Assembly (NCBI GenBank): GCA_003249955.1
Contig: QKHS01000094.1
Span: 1-64,000, forward strand
Length of the DNA: 64,000 bases
Direction of reading: 5' to 3'
DNA from: Bacteroidales bacterium
GTDB lineage: Bacteria; Bacteroidota; Bacteroidia; Bacteroidales; ML635J-15
The translations under genes and the position numbers were made by a program. Numbering within the stretch: the stretch's first letter is position 1; the number at the start of each line of letters is the position of its first letter. This document shows positions 28,332 through 37,401 of this stretch, one piece after another. The notes under the pieces are model-generated. The model made no database searches. It was not told where the DNA came from and was given only the letters and a program-made list of their open reading frames with translations.

Positions 28332-31300
28332 ATGAAAAGGATACTCTGCACATATTTTATCTTATTGTTATTTAACTTTTTTGCATATTCCCAGATTCCT
28401 GTTGAACATCTTCAACTCTGGTTAAGTGCGGATAGTGTTGAAATTGTTAGTGGCAAAGTTGCCAGATGGTACGATTTAAGTCCCAATTCGTATGTAATTT
28501 CACAAGGCACAGATGTTAACAGACCATCCAAAATCGACAATTCTCTTAATAACGAGCCTGTTATTTCATTTAACGGAACTACAACATATCTGGACGGTGG
28601 AGATATTTTAAATCTTTCAACAAATAGCAATATGATATTTTTTATTGCAAAAGGTTCACGAGCAGTTCTGTCAAAATCAAAAGCTGCAGATGCTGCAAAC
28701 AGGTATTCTTTCATTTTAGGCACTAATAATTTTCAGACTATTTATCAAGACAACATCCTGCGAAATTTCTCATATACAAATGCATCTTTTAACAATCAGA
28801 AATACAACCTGTTTACAATTGCAAATAACAGAGCTTTAAACAGAAACAAGTATTATATTAATTCAGATTCAATAGGACAAAGCACAATATTAGGTTCACA
28901 AAACTTTACTTCATCATACAATTTTTTAATCGGGGCTTACAATAATTCCACAGGTGGAGTTCCTCCTCTGACAAATGCTACTTATGGCTATTTAAATGGC
29001 AGCATTGCTGAAATAATTATTATAGACACTGTAAGCAGTCAACTTAAGACTGAGATAGAAAACTATTTATTTGATAAATATTCTCCATGTTTTTCATTAC
29101 AGGAAAATCTTCAGATTGATTATGGATTTTGCGACACAACACTATCCGTTGAAGGCGGTTTTTACGATTATTTATGGTCAACCGGCGAAACAACAAATAG
29201 TATTCAGGTCAACCAAACAGGTGTTTACACTGTAATGGCAAAAGATAATCTGTTCGGGAGATTTTGTTATGATACAGTAAATGTTCAATTTCCGGAACTT
29301 TCCGTTGCTGACTCATTTGTTTGTTTATTTGATTCTTTATTATGCGAATCAAATTTAGGAAACGATTATAATTATCTCTGGTCGGATTTATCAACAGAAA
29401 GTTCGGTATGGGTAAAAGACCCGGGGTCCTATTGGCTGGAAGCAACAGATAGTGTTGGATGTTCATATAAAAAACACTTCGATATTACTATAGATAGCTT
29501 TCCCTCCAAAATATGGCTCGGCAATGACACTTCTCTCTGCTCCGGGAATAGTATACGCCTAATAGAAGGAGAACAATTATGCACAACTTTTTATTGGACT
29601 CCGGGAGGAAATACCGGACCAAATCAAATTGTAACCGAAAATGGATGGCAAAAACTGGAAACCACCAACAATAATAATTGCAATGCGATTGATTCTATAT
29701 ATGTTACTGTTGTTGGGTCTGCTCCAACACCGGATTACACAGTTGAAAATATTTGCTTTGGAGACACTACTTTATTTATTGACAATTCAACTCCTTCAGC
29801 AGATATTTCTTCGTGGAAATGGATTATTAATATAAATGATACAATATATACTCAAAATGCAGGTTGGCAATTTTTATCACCAGGCACTCAGGAAATTAAG
29901 TTGTTTGTTGAATCTATGTCTGGTTGCAGCAGCAGTATAGATTTTCAAACTGAAATATTTGACGTGCCGGACGTTTCCTTTTCTTATTCTTCTGTTTGTG
30001 TTGGGACTCCAATGCATTTCCAATCAGAAATTCTTATTCCGGAAGAAAATACGGTTGTTTCAAGTAATTGGATTTTAAACGGATCTGTTGTTGGGAATAT
30101 GGAGAATCTGGATTACTCTTTCGGCAACACGGGATTGTTCGGTTTAGAGTTTGAAGTCTATATATCCAATGGATGTGCTGATAGTTACTCAGACAGTATA
30201 TCAGTTTTAGATTCATATCCTCTTGCCGGAGACTTTACTCTTATATCTCCCCTGGACAATTATTATTATGGCCAGGAAGAGTTAAAATTCCAATGGAATA
30301 ATTCAGCAGATGCAACATCATACATATTTATATTTTCTACAGATCAGGATTTTAATGAAAACATTTTTTTACAGGAACAAGATTTAAATGAAGCGGAAAT
30401 CACACTTCCACTTCATTATTCATATGACACAATTTATTGGAAAGTTCAAGCTATTAATCCATGTGGAACAGTAACATCATCTGATATCAGAAAAATACTA
30501 TCATTTGATTACTCAAAAGTTGCAAATGTTGCACTCTGGTTATCGGCAGATTCTGTTGAGGCTGTTGATAATAAAGTATCCCAATGGTACGACCTAAGTC
30601 CCAATACGTACCCATTGCTTCAGACATCTGATAATTTCAAGCCTCTCCAAACAGAAAATGTAATAAACAATAAACCTGTAATAAGTTTTGATGGCATAGA
30701 TGATTATCTGGACGGCGGCAATATTCTGAATTTAGGTACAAAAAGTCATACTATACTGTTTATTGCTAACGGGCAAAAAACTATTTTTGCCAAATCAAGA
30801 GCCTCCGGAGATCCTAACAGATATGCTTTATTGTTGAACTTAAACAGAATGGAAAATCTTTATCATGACAATCTATTAAGATCTTATGTGTACAACGATA
30901 TCTCTTTTAGCAATGCAAGCTACAACTTCTACAAAATTGTTAACCAAAGAACCGATAACAAAAATTTATATTTTCTGAATAACTCCCTTCTAGGGGCAGC
31001 TACCATAAATGGAGCATATAATATGTCAAGTGAATATAATTTTTTAATCGGAGCATATAACAACTCTTCAGGAGGGGTTCCTCCTCTTTCAGGTTCTACT
31101 TATGGCTATTTAAATGGCTCTATTGCAGAATTAATATTTATTGATTCGTTGGTAACAGATTCTGATTACAATTTAATTTGTAATTATTTAAGGGACAAAT
31201 ATTCTCAAAGCGTTAACCTCAGCTACGACATCCGCGTGCCTTACGGCTTCTGCGACACGGCAATTACCACGGCATATAAACCATGGTTTACAGAATATGA

Positions 31301-33662
31301 GTGGAGTACCGGAGAGACAGATTCTGTAATTCATGTTAACCGCCCGGGAATTTACACTGTTACTGTTACAGATATTTTTGGATTTACCAGTAGTGACGAT
31401 ATAAGAGTATTTTATCCCGAAGTAAACGATTTTTCCGACACAATTGTCTGCTACGGAGCATCTGTGGTATGGGATACAGAGCTTGAAGGAGATTACGGTT
31501 ATGAATGGTATGGCAGTAGCGAATTGACGCGAGCAATTACAATTACAGATGAAGGACATTATGCTGCAATTTTAACAGATACTCTGGGCTGCAAATATTA
31601 TAGCGACACAATAAGTTTCAGCTTTGACAATTATGAATTTACTGCTTCTGTCGGACCAGCAGATACTGCTCTTTGCTCCGGCAACAGGCTTATGCTCATT
31701 ACAAACGCCGGAGAAACTGTTTCATACAATTGGAGTATCGGTAGCACAAATCCCGAAATTGTATTAACTGAAAGCGGGACTTATTATGTTACTGTAAATA
31801 ACTGGCGTGGTTGCGAAGCTACCGATAATATCAATGTTACAATAACAGGCCAGGTTCCTTTCCCTGCTTTCAGCAGTCTGGGACATTGTGCCCGGAATGC
31901 TGTTTCATTTACAGACGAATCTACCACCCCGGACGGAATTATTAACAACTGGACATGGCGGATAAACGGAAATATTGTTTCTACCCAGCAAAATCCGGAA
32001 TATACTTTTACCGAACCGGGAACATACAATGTAAATCTTTCGATAGTTACAGATAATGACTGCGGTGATTTTGTTACTATTCCTGTAATTATTTATCCCT
32101 TACCGATCGTTTCTTTTGAACCTGAATATTTCTGTCAAAATGCTGAGACAGAGTTCATTTCGACTTCGACTGTTAGCGAAAGCTCTGTTATTTACAACCT
32201 ATGGAATTTTGATTCTTATGCCATTTCAGGAACTCCTGTAAATTATAGCTTTACAAATGAAGGATATCACAACATAAAACTTATTTCTTCCAGCGAAATG
32301 TCGTGTACCGATTCATTAACAAGAGAAGTTTTTGTCAGACCCGCTGAACAACCTGTTTATACCGCCGGCAATACTTGTCTCGGGGAAGACGTTTATTTTA
32401 TTAATACTACTCCGTATAATCCGGTAAATCCGGGTGAAAGCTGGAGCTGGGATTTTGGTGACGGAGGCTCTTCCTCTCTGTCAAATCCGCAACACGCTTA
32501 CTCTGGTGCAGGAACCTTCAATACCGTGCTTAACATTCAGTATTCCAACAAATGCATTGTAAGCACAAGCCTGCCAGTAGAAGTTTATTTCAATCCCGAA
32601 GCAACACTTTACCAGGTTGATGCATGCGAAGGTGTTGTTTTCAGTCCGGAATCGGATGTTTCCACTTTATCCGGCAATATAATTTCTTATTCATGGAATA
32701 TAGAAACCGAAACACCTCTGACATCTGTTCTGCAAAACCCCGGATTTATTATTGCCGATACAGGTTCTTACAATATGAGTTTAAGCGTGTTAACCGATTT
32801 TGGTTGCCGAACAACTCAAACCAATACCGTAAATATACATGAAAGTCCGCTTGCAGAATTTTCTGCTTCCAGAACATGGGGCTCGGTACCATTATGGATA
32901 GACTTTACAAATACGGGTGAAAATGCCGAAACCTATTTCTGGGACTTTGGGGATGACGAAATAAGTACAGAAGAAAATCCATATCATATTTTTGCCGATT
33001 CCGGAACTTACAACGTCAGATTAATAAGCACTTCTGCTTTTGGTTGCCGTGACAGTGCCGAAATGAAAATAAAATCAATTATTCCTGTTATGGATGTAAT
33101 TCTTTATAATCTGCGTACGGTTATGAACGGTAATTATTTACAGACACAGGTTTACGTAATAAATAACGGAACTTTACCGGTTAACAATCTGGAAATGGTT
33201 CTAAATCTCGGCAACGAAAAAATTTACCGTGAAGTTATAGAATATCTGGCTCCATCTCAGGTAATAGATTACCGGTTTACATTAGAAGCATATATCCCGG
33301 GAGGAAACCTGCCCGACGTTGTTTGTGTTGAGGCTGTTGCTCCGGCTTATGAGGGAAATACAGACTCTGACCTCAGCAACAACATAGTATGCAACACAGA
33401 TGTGGAAAACTTAAAAGTTATGCAGCCTTATCCTAATCCGGCAACAGAACAACTAACATGTGAATTTATCGTTGCTCAGAATCAGGATATTACTATAACA
33501 TTGGTAAACAACATCGGAGAAGTAGTTTATAAAAATATCCTAAGCGACAAAGAAGGTTACACAAAACTAACAATAAACGTAAAGGATTTTGTTCAGGGTG
33601 TTTACTTTATGCAAGTAACAGACGGAACCGAAAAACAGAGCTATAAAATAGAAATACAGTAA
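28332..33662 (+). CDS. Giant PKD-repeat T9SS-secreted surface protein with duplicated LamG-like modules
   Basis: This is a 1776-residue exported protein. The start at 28332 (an ATG also lies at 28329) begins the signal peptide MKRILCTYFILLLFNFFAYS; the longer frame from 28182 adds an unlikely leader. Domain order: LamG-like module 1 (about 22-253), immunoglobulin-like segments with WSTGET and LCSG motifs, an FN3-like segment (about 630-726), LamG-like module 2 (about 730-956), the same immunoglobulin-like series again, PKD domains with WDFGDG near 1375 and WDFGDD near 1536, a CARDB-like segment, and a C-terminal T9SS sorting domain from about 1697 (PYPNPATEQL, ending GVYFMQVTDGTEKQSYKIEIQ). 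It should be carried across the outer membrane and anchored or released there. A role in adhesion or glycan binding is a guess from the domains. Confidence 0.9.
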   Translation: MKRILCTYFILLLFNFFAYSQIPVEHLQLWLSADSVEIVSGKVARWYDLSPNSYVISQGTDVNRPSKIDNSLNNEPVISFNGTTTYLDGGDILNLSTNSNMIFFIAKGSRAVLSKSKAADAANRYSFILGTNNFQTIYQDNILRNFSYTNASFNNQKYNLFTIANNRALNRNKYYINSDSIGQSTILGSQNFTSSYNFLIGAYNNSTGGVPPLTNATYGYLNGSIAEIIIIDTVSSQLKTEIENYLFDKYSPCFSLQENLQIDYGFCDTTLSVEGGFYDYLWSTGETTNSIQVNQTGVYTVMAKDNLFGRFCYDTVNVQFPELSVADSFVCLFDSLLCESNLGNDYNYLWSDLSTESSVWVKDPGSYWLEATDSVGCSYKKHFDITIDSFPSKIWLGNDTSLCSGNSIRLIEGEQLCTTFYWTPGGNTGPNQIVTENGWQKLETTNNNNCNAIDSIYVTVVGSAPTPDYTVENICFGDTTLFIDNSTPSADISSWKWIININDTIYTQNAGWQFLSPGTQEIKLFVESMSGCSSSIDFQTEIFDVPDVSFSYSSVCVGTPMHFQSEILIPEENTVVSSNWILNGSVVGNMENLDYSFGNTGLFGLEFEVYISNGCADSYSDSISVLDSYPLAGDFTLISPLDNYYYGQEELKFQWNNSADATSYIFIFSTDQDFNENIFLQEQDLNEAEITLPLHYSYDTIYWKVQAINPCGTVTSSDIRKILSFDYSKVANVALWLSADSVEAVDNKVSQWYDLSPNTYPLLQTSDNFKPLQTENVINNKPVISFDGIDDYLDGGNILNLGTKSHTILFIANGQKTIFAKSRASGDPNRYALLLNLNRMENLYHDNLLRSYVYNDISFSNASYNFYKIVNQRTDNKNLYFLNNSLLGAATINGAYNMSSEYNFLIGAYNNSSGGVPPLSGSTYGYLNGSIAELIFIDSLVTDSDYNLICNYLRDKYSQSVNLSYDIRVPYGFCDTAITTAYKPWFTEYEWSTGETDSVIHVNRPGIYTVTVTDIFGFTSSDDIRVFYPEVNDFSDTIVCYGASVVWDTELEGDYGYEWYGSSELTRAITITDEGHYAAILTDTLGCKYYSDTISFSFDNYEFTASVGPADTALCSGNRLMLITNAGETVSYNWSIGSTNPEIVLTESGTYYVTVNNWRGCEATDNINVTITGQVPFPAFSSLGHCARNAVSFTDESTTPDGIINNWTWRINGNIVSTQQNPEYTFTEPGTYNVNLSIVTDNDCGDFVTIPVIIYPLPIVSFEPEYFCQNAETEFISTSTVSESSVIYNLWNFDSYAISGTPVNYSFTNEGYHNIKLISSSEMSCTDSLTREVFVRPAEQPVYTAGNTCLGEDVYFINTTPYNPVNPGESWSWDFGDGGSSSLSNPQHAYSGAGTFNTVLNIQYSNKCIVSTSLPVEVYFNPEATLYQVDACEGVVFSPESDVSTLSGNIISYSWNIETETPLTSVLQNPGFIIADTGSYNMSLSVLTDFGCRTTQTNTVNIHESPLAEFSASRTWGSVPLWIDFTNTGENAETYFWDFGDDEISTEENPYHIFADSGTYNVRLISTSAFGCRDSAEMKIKSIIPVMDVILYNLRTVMNGNYLQTQVYVINNGTLPVNNLEMVLNLGNEKIYREVIEYLAPSQVIDYRFTLEAYIPGGNLPDVVCVEAVAPAYEGNTDSDLSNNIVCNTDVENLKVMQPYPNPATEQLTCEFIVAQNQDITITLVNNIGEVVYKNILSDKEGYTKLTINVKDFVQGVYFMQVTDGTEKQSYKIEIQ
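28395..29090 (+). repeat. Internal duplication, copy 1 (LamG-like module)
   Basis: This is the first copy of an about 230-residue module beginning VEHLQLWLSADSVE. Copy 2 is at 30522-31200. Parts are very similar even in DNA, for example the stretch coding for YNFLIGAYNNS and TYGYLNGSIAE (about 28918-29016). Confidence 0.85.
30522..31200 (+). repeat. Internal duplication, copy 2 (LamG-like module)
   Basis: This is the second copy, beginning VANVALWLSADSVE, with the same order of motifs (WYDLSPN, NNKPVISFDG, YLDGGNILNLGT, YNFLIGAYNNS). From about 31200 onward the coding sequence becomes visibly less AT-rich than the preceding part. Confidence 0.85.
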
Positions 33663-33671
33663 ACTGCGGGG

Positions 33672-33695
33672 TTCCGGTTATTTTTCCCGGAAACG
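33672..33695. terminator. Weak hairpin between convergent genes
   Basis: GTTCCGG pairs with CCGGAAAC around a nine-base loop, with one bulged A. It lies between the stops of the convergent cargo gene and ispG, where a terminator is expected, but no clear T-run follows. Confidence 0.3.
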
Positions 33696-33740
33696 GTATA
33701 ACAGTATCTCTCAATTGCTAAAGACTTCCGGATTATCAGG

Positions 33741-35567
33741 TCAGACAAGCCCTTCAATTACCCTTTTCAATTCTTTAACAGCATTTTTTTCGTCAACATT
33801 TTTAACAACGGCGACTTTACCTTTATAGATATGGACTTTACCTTTGGCAGCACCTACACATCCGTAATCAGCATCAGCCATTTCGCCGGGACCATTAACA
33901 ATGCATCCCATAACAGCAATTTTCAAACCTTTTAAATGAGAGAAAGCAGCTTTAACTTCACGGGTAAGTTTTTCCAGATTATAATCAGTTCTTCCGCAAC
34001 CCGGGCATGACACAAATTCAGCCTTTGAATATCTTATTCCGATAGCCTGCAATAAATCAAGCTGAACGTCAACATCATTATGCTCTTTGTTTGGCAATGC
34101 TAACCATAGTCCGGATGCCAGGTTATCAACAAGCCCGCTTCCCGGGAAGACACCCAGTTCAGCAGTAAGTTCGTCAAAATCAACAGATTGTGCAACATAT
34201 CTTACAATAAGAGGCATATCAGGATTTATCTTCTTCAATTCTTTGTAAATAAACCTCAATTCTCCAAGCGGATTTTCTGTACAAAAATTCAACACCGCGC
34301 AAAAATTAGGTTTTTCGAGCAAACTCACAGCCTGTTTCTTATGAATATCAAAAGTGCTTATGCCCATAAAATAATAATACTCCGGGTCTATACGCGGGAT
34401 ATCGTTTGCATTAAACTCAAAATACGGGTAAACATTTTCAGGTTTTGACAAGCTTTTCCACTTTTTGTAATCGGTTAAAAATGGTTTCCCGGCATTAAGC
34501 CCCTCAACATCCTTAAGGTCCGGACTAAAAATAATATCCGCCTCATCATTAAGCTTTTCCGAGATAACAGCAAACTTGTTTTTTACAAACGGAATATGAT
34601 TGTATTTCTCACTGCTGTGATAAGGATCGTAAGTATTTTTAGCCTGACTCACAACCTGAAACTTAAAGATTCTGTCGCTAAAGTTTCTTACAATTTTTTT
34701 TGCAAAGTAAATTTCATTTTCGGGGCTTTCGGTAAGCGAAACTCTTATAGTGTCTCCGATTCCATCACTTAGTAATGCCCCTATTCCTACTGCCGATTTT
34801 AGTCTGCCGTCAACGTCCGCACCAGCTTCTGTTACCCCCAGATGTTGCGGGAAAAGCATGGCATTATCAAGCATTCTGGCATTTAGCAATCTGCAGGCCT
34901 GGGTCATTACTTTTGCATCACTGGCTTTCATCGAAATTACCAGATTATAAAAACTTTCTGCTGTGAAAATATCGATAAATTCCATTGCAGCTTCGACCAT
35001 ACCTTCAACAGTATTGCCGTATCTGGTTAGAATTCTGTCTGATAAAGAACCGTGGTTTGATCCTACCCTTATGGCAGTACCATATTCTTTGCATATTTTA
35101 ATAAGCGGAAGAATTCTTTCATGTATCTTCTCGATCTCAAGCTGATATTCCGCATCTGATAATTCTACTTTTTGAAAAGTAGCACGTTTATCTATATAGT
35201 TACCCGGATTTATCCTTACCTTTTCCACTACCCTTGCCGCTTCTTCGGCGATAACCGGATTAAAGTGGACATCGGCAATTAAAGGTTTTTTGTACCCCTG
35301 AAGATGTAGTTGTTTTTTTATATCCTTCAGACTTTCAACATCCATGATTCTGGGAGTAGCAATCCGCACAAAATCAGCACCTGCATCAAAAATTGCTTTA
35401 CACTGAATAACAGATTTTTCTGTATCCATTGCCGGGACATTGGTCATACTCTGTAGTCTGACAGGATTCAAAGCTCCAAGTGAAATATCCCCGATTTTAA
35501 CCTCTCTGGTTGGAATTCTCTCACAATTATGAATGTCAATGCAGTATTTATCAGGATACATTTTCAT
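33741..35567 (-). CDS. ispG: 4-hydroxy-3-methylbut-2-enyl diphosphate synthase IspG
   Basis: IspG (GcpE) performs the penultimate step of the MEP isoprenoid pathway, reducing MEcPP to HMBPP with a [4Fe-4S] cluster. The 608-residue length is that of the long form found in Bacteroidota, chlamydiae and plants, with an extra domain between the TIM barrel (about 20-290) and the cluster domain. The cluster cysteines are visible in SCPGCGRTDYNLE near 519-522 and MGCIVNGPGEMADADYG near 553, with the conserved Glu. A CAAAGATA string just upstream (35593-35600) is a TATCTTTG box on the coding strand, a possible -7 element. It is convergent with the giant cargo gene. Confidence 0.97.
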   Translation of the reverse strand: MKMYPDKYCIDIHNCERIPTREVKIGDISLGALNPVRLQSMTNVPAMDTEKSVIQCKAIFDAGADFVRIATPRIMDVESLKDIKKQLHLQGYKKPLIADVHFNPVIAEEAARVVEKVRINPGNYIDKRATFQKVELSDAEYQLEIEKIHERILPLIKICKEYGTAIRVGSNHGSLSDRILTRYGNTVEGMVEAAMEFIDIFTAESFYNLVISMKASDAKVMTQACRLLNARMLDNAMLFPQHLGVTEAGADVDGRLKSAVGIGALLSDGIGDTIRVSLTESPENEIYFAKKIVRNFSDRIFKFQVVSQAKNTYDPYHSSEKYNHIPFVKNKFAVISEKLNDEADIIFSPDLKDVEGLNAGKPFLTDYKKWKSLSKPENVYPYFEFNANDIPRIDPEYYYFMGISTFDIHKKQAVSLLEKPNFCAVLNFCTENPLGELRFIYKELKKINPDMPLIVRYVAQSVDFDELTAELGVFPGSGLVDNLASGLWLALPNKEHNDVDVQLDLLQAIGIRYSKAEFVSCPGCGRTDYNLEKLTREVKAAFSHLKGLKIAVMGCIVNGPGEMADADYGCVGAAKGKVHIYKGKVAVVKNVDEKNAVKELKRVIEGLV

Positions 35568-35673
35568 TTTTATGTGTTATTGTTTTGTTATGCAAAGATA
35601 AAAAAAGATAATGCTATTAAGACACAAAAAACACCATTAGTCCTCTGACCGTTTTAACAGCAATAAAATTAAG

Positions 35674-35730
35674 TAGCCACAAGGGCCCCAAGACACGAAG
35701 AAAAAGAAAAAACAAATAATGGATTACAGT
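35674..35730 (+). repeat. Partial copy (left arm) of the GCCACGAAA hairpin repeat
   Basis: The left flank AAATTAAGTAGCCACAAG and a degenerate left arm followed by ACACGAAG resemble the complete copies, but the matching right arm is absent. A different palindrome follows directly, as if it replaced or interrupted the element. Confidence 0.5.
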
Positions 35731-35785
35731 GCCTTCAACTACGCTCGGTCACCTGACTATCCGTTGACCGAGCGTAGCCGAAGGC
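35731..35785. repeat. 55-bp palindrome (GCCTTC..CTACGCTCGGTCA type)
   Basis: Two arms pair as GCCTTC/GAAGGC and CTACGCTCGGTCA/TGACCGAGCGTAG, interrupted by one AA/CC mismatch, around a 13-base loop. Palindromes of this CTACGCTCGGTCA type recur between genes in many Bacteroidota (general knowledge). Only one copy is in this window. Confidence 0.75.
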
Positions 35786-35803
35786 AACAATTAAAATTAA
35801 TTA

Positions 35804-35857
35804 GCCACGAAAACACGAAATCACAAAAAAAGAAAACCCCTTTAGTGTTTTGGTGGC
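35804..35857 (+). repeat. GCCACGAAA hairpin repeat, complete copy
   Basis: The left arm GCCACGAAAACACGAAA pairs with the right arm TTTAGTGTTTTGGTGGC with only two mismatches over 17 positions, around about 20 bases. The flanks AATTAATTAGCCAC and GGTGGCATAAAAA are shared with copies near 60.1 kb. Confidence 0.75.
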
Positions 35858-36031
35858 ATAAAAAAACTTTAGTTTTAGAGGCAAAAAATAAATAAACCCG
35901 GGACCTTGATTTCCTCGCAGCATAACAAAAAAATGGCCGTATAGCAAGTGCAATAGCAACATCTCAATTTTATGTGTTTTTATTTCAAAATCCGATTGAA
36001 CATATTAGCTTTACAATATTATTTTCTGCAA

Positions 36032-36505
36032 ATGAAAGGACTGACTATATTATCAATAATATTTCTGCCGTTATTTATCAATGCACAAATAACAGATACG
36101 GTTATTATTGATTTCTCAGGACCGGTTGTTTTTGAAAAAATCCATACTCCGGGACATAAATTAATAATAAAAGATGAAATTGCAGAAGAGGTAACAGACT
36201 ATAAAGCAACAGGAATCTGGAAATTTAACAAAGTTATTGTTGCCGGGATAAAAGATTGTACTTACGGATTTGAACTTAAAGATTCAATCATTGAAAATGT
36301 ATTTATCCTGGCCAATACGGAATCTGAAACAGAAGAGCTAAAGAAACTTACGAAAACAAACTGTCCTGATTTCAATTTAAAAGAAGCTAACAAAAACATT
36401 TATAGTTTCTGTGGAACAAAAATATTTAATGGGGTCCTTTGCATGATTTGCTATAGCGAAAACAGAAAAAAAGGGACTGCAATTCTGGAAATAAATTATG
36501 CCTGA
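36032..36505 (+). CDS. Small secreted protein of unknown function
   Basis: I do not recognise this 157-residue protein. The ATG at 36032 starts a clear signal peptide (MKGLTILSIIFLPLFINAQ); the frame extends to 35972 with a less plausible start. The mature part is mostly polar with beta-like alternation, contains four Cys (in DCTYG, TNCPD, SFCGT and LCMICYS, some as a closer pair) and ends ILEINYA. It should be periplasmic or surface-exposed. It is 17 bases upstream of the VanW-like gene on the same strand, so the pair is probably co-transcribed. Confidence 0.7.
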   Translation: MKGLTILSIIFLPLFINAQITDTVIIDFSGPVVFEKIHTPGHKLIIKDEIAEEVTDYKATGIWKFNKVIVAGIKDCTYGFELKDSIIENVFILANTESETEELKKLTKTNCPDFNLKEANKNIYSFCGTKIFNGVLCMICYSENRKKGTAILEINYA

Positions 36506-36522
36506 GATTATTCATTTATAAA

Positions 36523-37341
36523 ATGAGAAAGAATATCGAAAAACCGTTAACCTACAATCGCTTCCGCCGTCTGGCCGGAAAAGAATTCTATATCATGAAG
36601 CGAAAACTTAAATGGTATTTCGGAGCCACTTCCTGGGCCGGAACAAATACAGCAAATCCAACAAAATTTCCGGTATTTTCCCATAAATCTGTTATTCTTC
36701 GTCCTTTGAAAGATGTAGAAATGTATCTGCAGGAGAACAAAAGAACAAATCTGAGTATGGCTGTAAAAAAGCTTAATTCTGTTCTTATTAAACCCGGCGA
36801 GACCTTTTCTTTCTGGAGACTAACAGGCAGACCAACCAAAAGGAAAGGCTATCTTGAAGGATTGATTCTTAATCAGGGTAAAATAGAAAAAGGCACAGGC
36901 GGAGGATTATGTCAGTTGGGGAATTTGCTTTTCTGGATTTTTGCCCACAGCCCTCTCACAATTACCGAAAGACACAGGCATAGTTTTGATGTTTTTCCTG
37001 ATGTTAACAGATCTGTACCTTTCGGTGCCGGAGCAACTCTTTCTTACAACTATATCGACCTGCAGGTTAAAAATAATACTACAAACAGTTTCCGTATAAA
37101 TTTGTGGATGGACGATATTTTTCTTAACGGGGAATTGTTGTCTGAGTTTGAAATCAAAGAAAAGTTCAGAATAGAAGAAAGAAATCACTTGTTTTCGCAG
37201 CAAGATTGGGGCGGTTACAGCAGACACAACCGGATATTTAAAATTACTACCGACGAAAACAATAACGAAACTGAAGAACTGCTTGTAGAAAATCACGCGA
37301 TATTGATGTATAGTCCTTACCTTAACTGTTCAACGGAATAA
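36523..37341 (+). CDS. VanW family protein
   Basis: The 272-residue protein carries a VanW domain (about 95-220) with IKPGETFSFWRLTGRPTKRKGY near 89-110 and the hallmark GTGGGLCQLGNLLFWIFAHS near 123-142, followed by ITERHRHS. VanW-type proteins accompany some glycopeptide-resistance clusters, but most members, like this one, occur alone in envelope contexts, and the biochemical role is unknown. No signal peptide is apparent. This gene has no vanH/A/X companions, so resistance should not be inferred. Confidence 0.85.
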   Translation: MRKNIEKPLTYNRFRRLAGKEFYIMKRKLKWYFGATSWAGTNTANPTKFPVFSHKSVILRPLKDVEMYLQENKRTNLSMAVKKLNSVLIKPGETFSFWRLTGRPTKRKGYLEGLILNQGKIEKGTGGGLCQLGNLLFWIFAHSPLTITERHRHSFDVFPDVNRSVPFGAGATLSYNYIDLQVKNNTTNSFRINLWMDDIFLNGELLSEFEIKEKFRIEERNHLFSQQDWGGYSRHNRIFKITTDENNNETEELLVENHAILMYSPYLNCSTE

Positions 37342-37401
37342 ATAATTTATTGAAAATGACTTCCGAATAATAAATTTACCTAATCTTATAAGCAGGTAAT
37401 G

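Larger units (their letters stand above)
35568..36031. other. Intergenic region with hairpin repeats
   Basis: The 460-base gap between divergent ispG and the small secreted-protein gene holds one complete and one partial copy of the GCCACGAAA hairpin repeat and a separate long palindrome, which are described individually. The open frame from 35972 to 36031 in phase with the next gene precedes a better signal-peptide start. Confidence 0.6.

Noticed and set aside
36523-37341. Vancomycin resistance locus
   Set aside because: Only a VanW-like gene is present; vanH, vanA, vanX and the regulators are absent, and VanW proteins are common outside resistance clusters.
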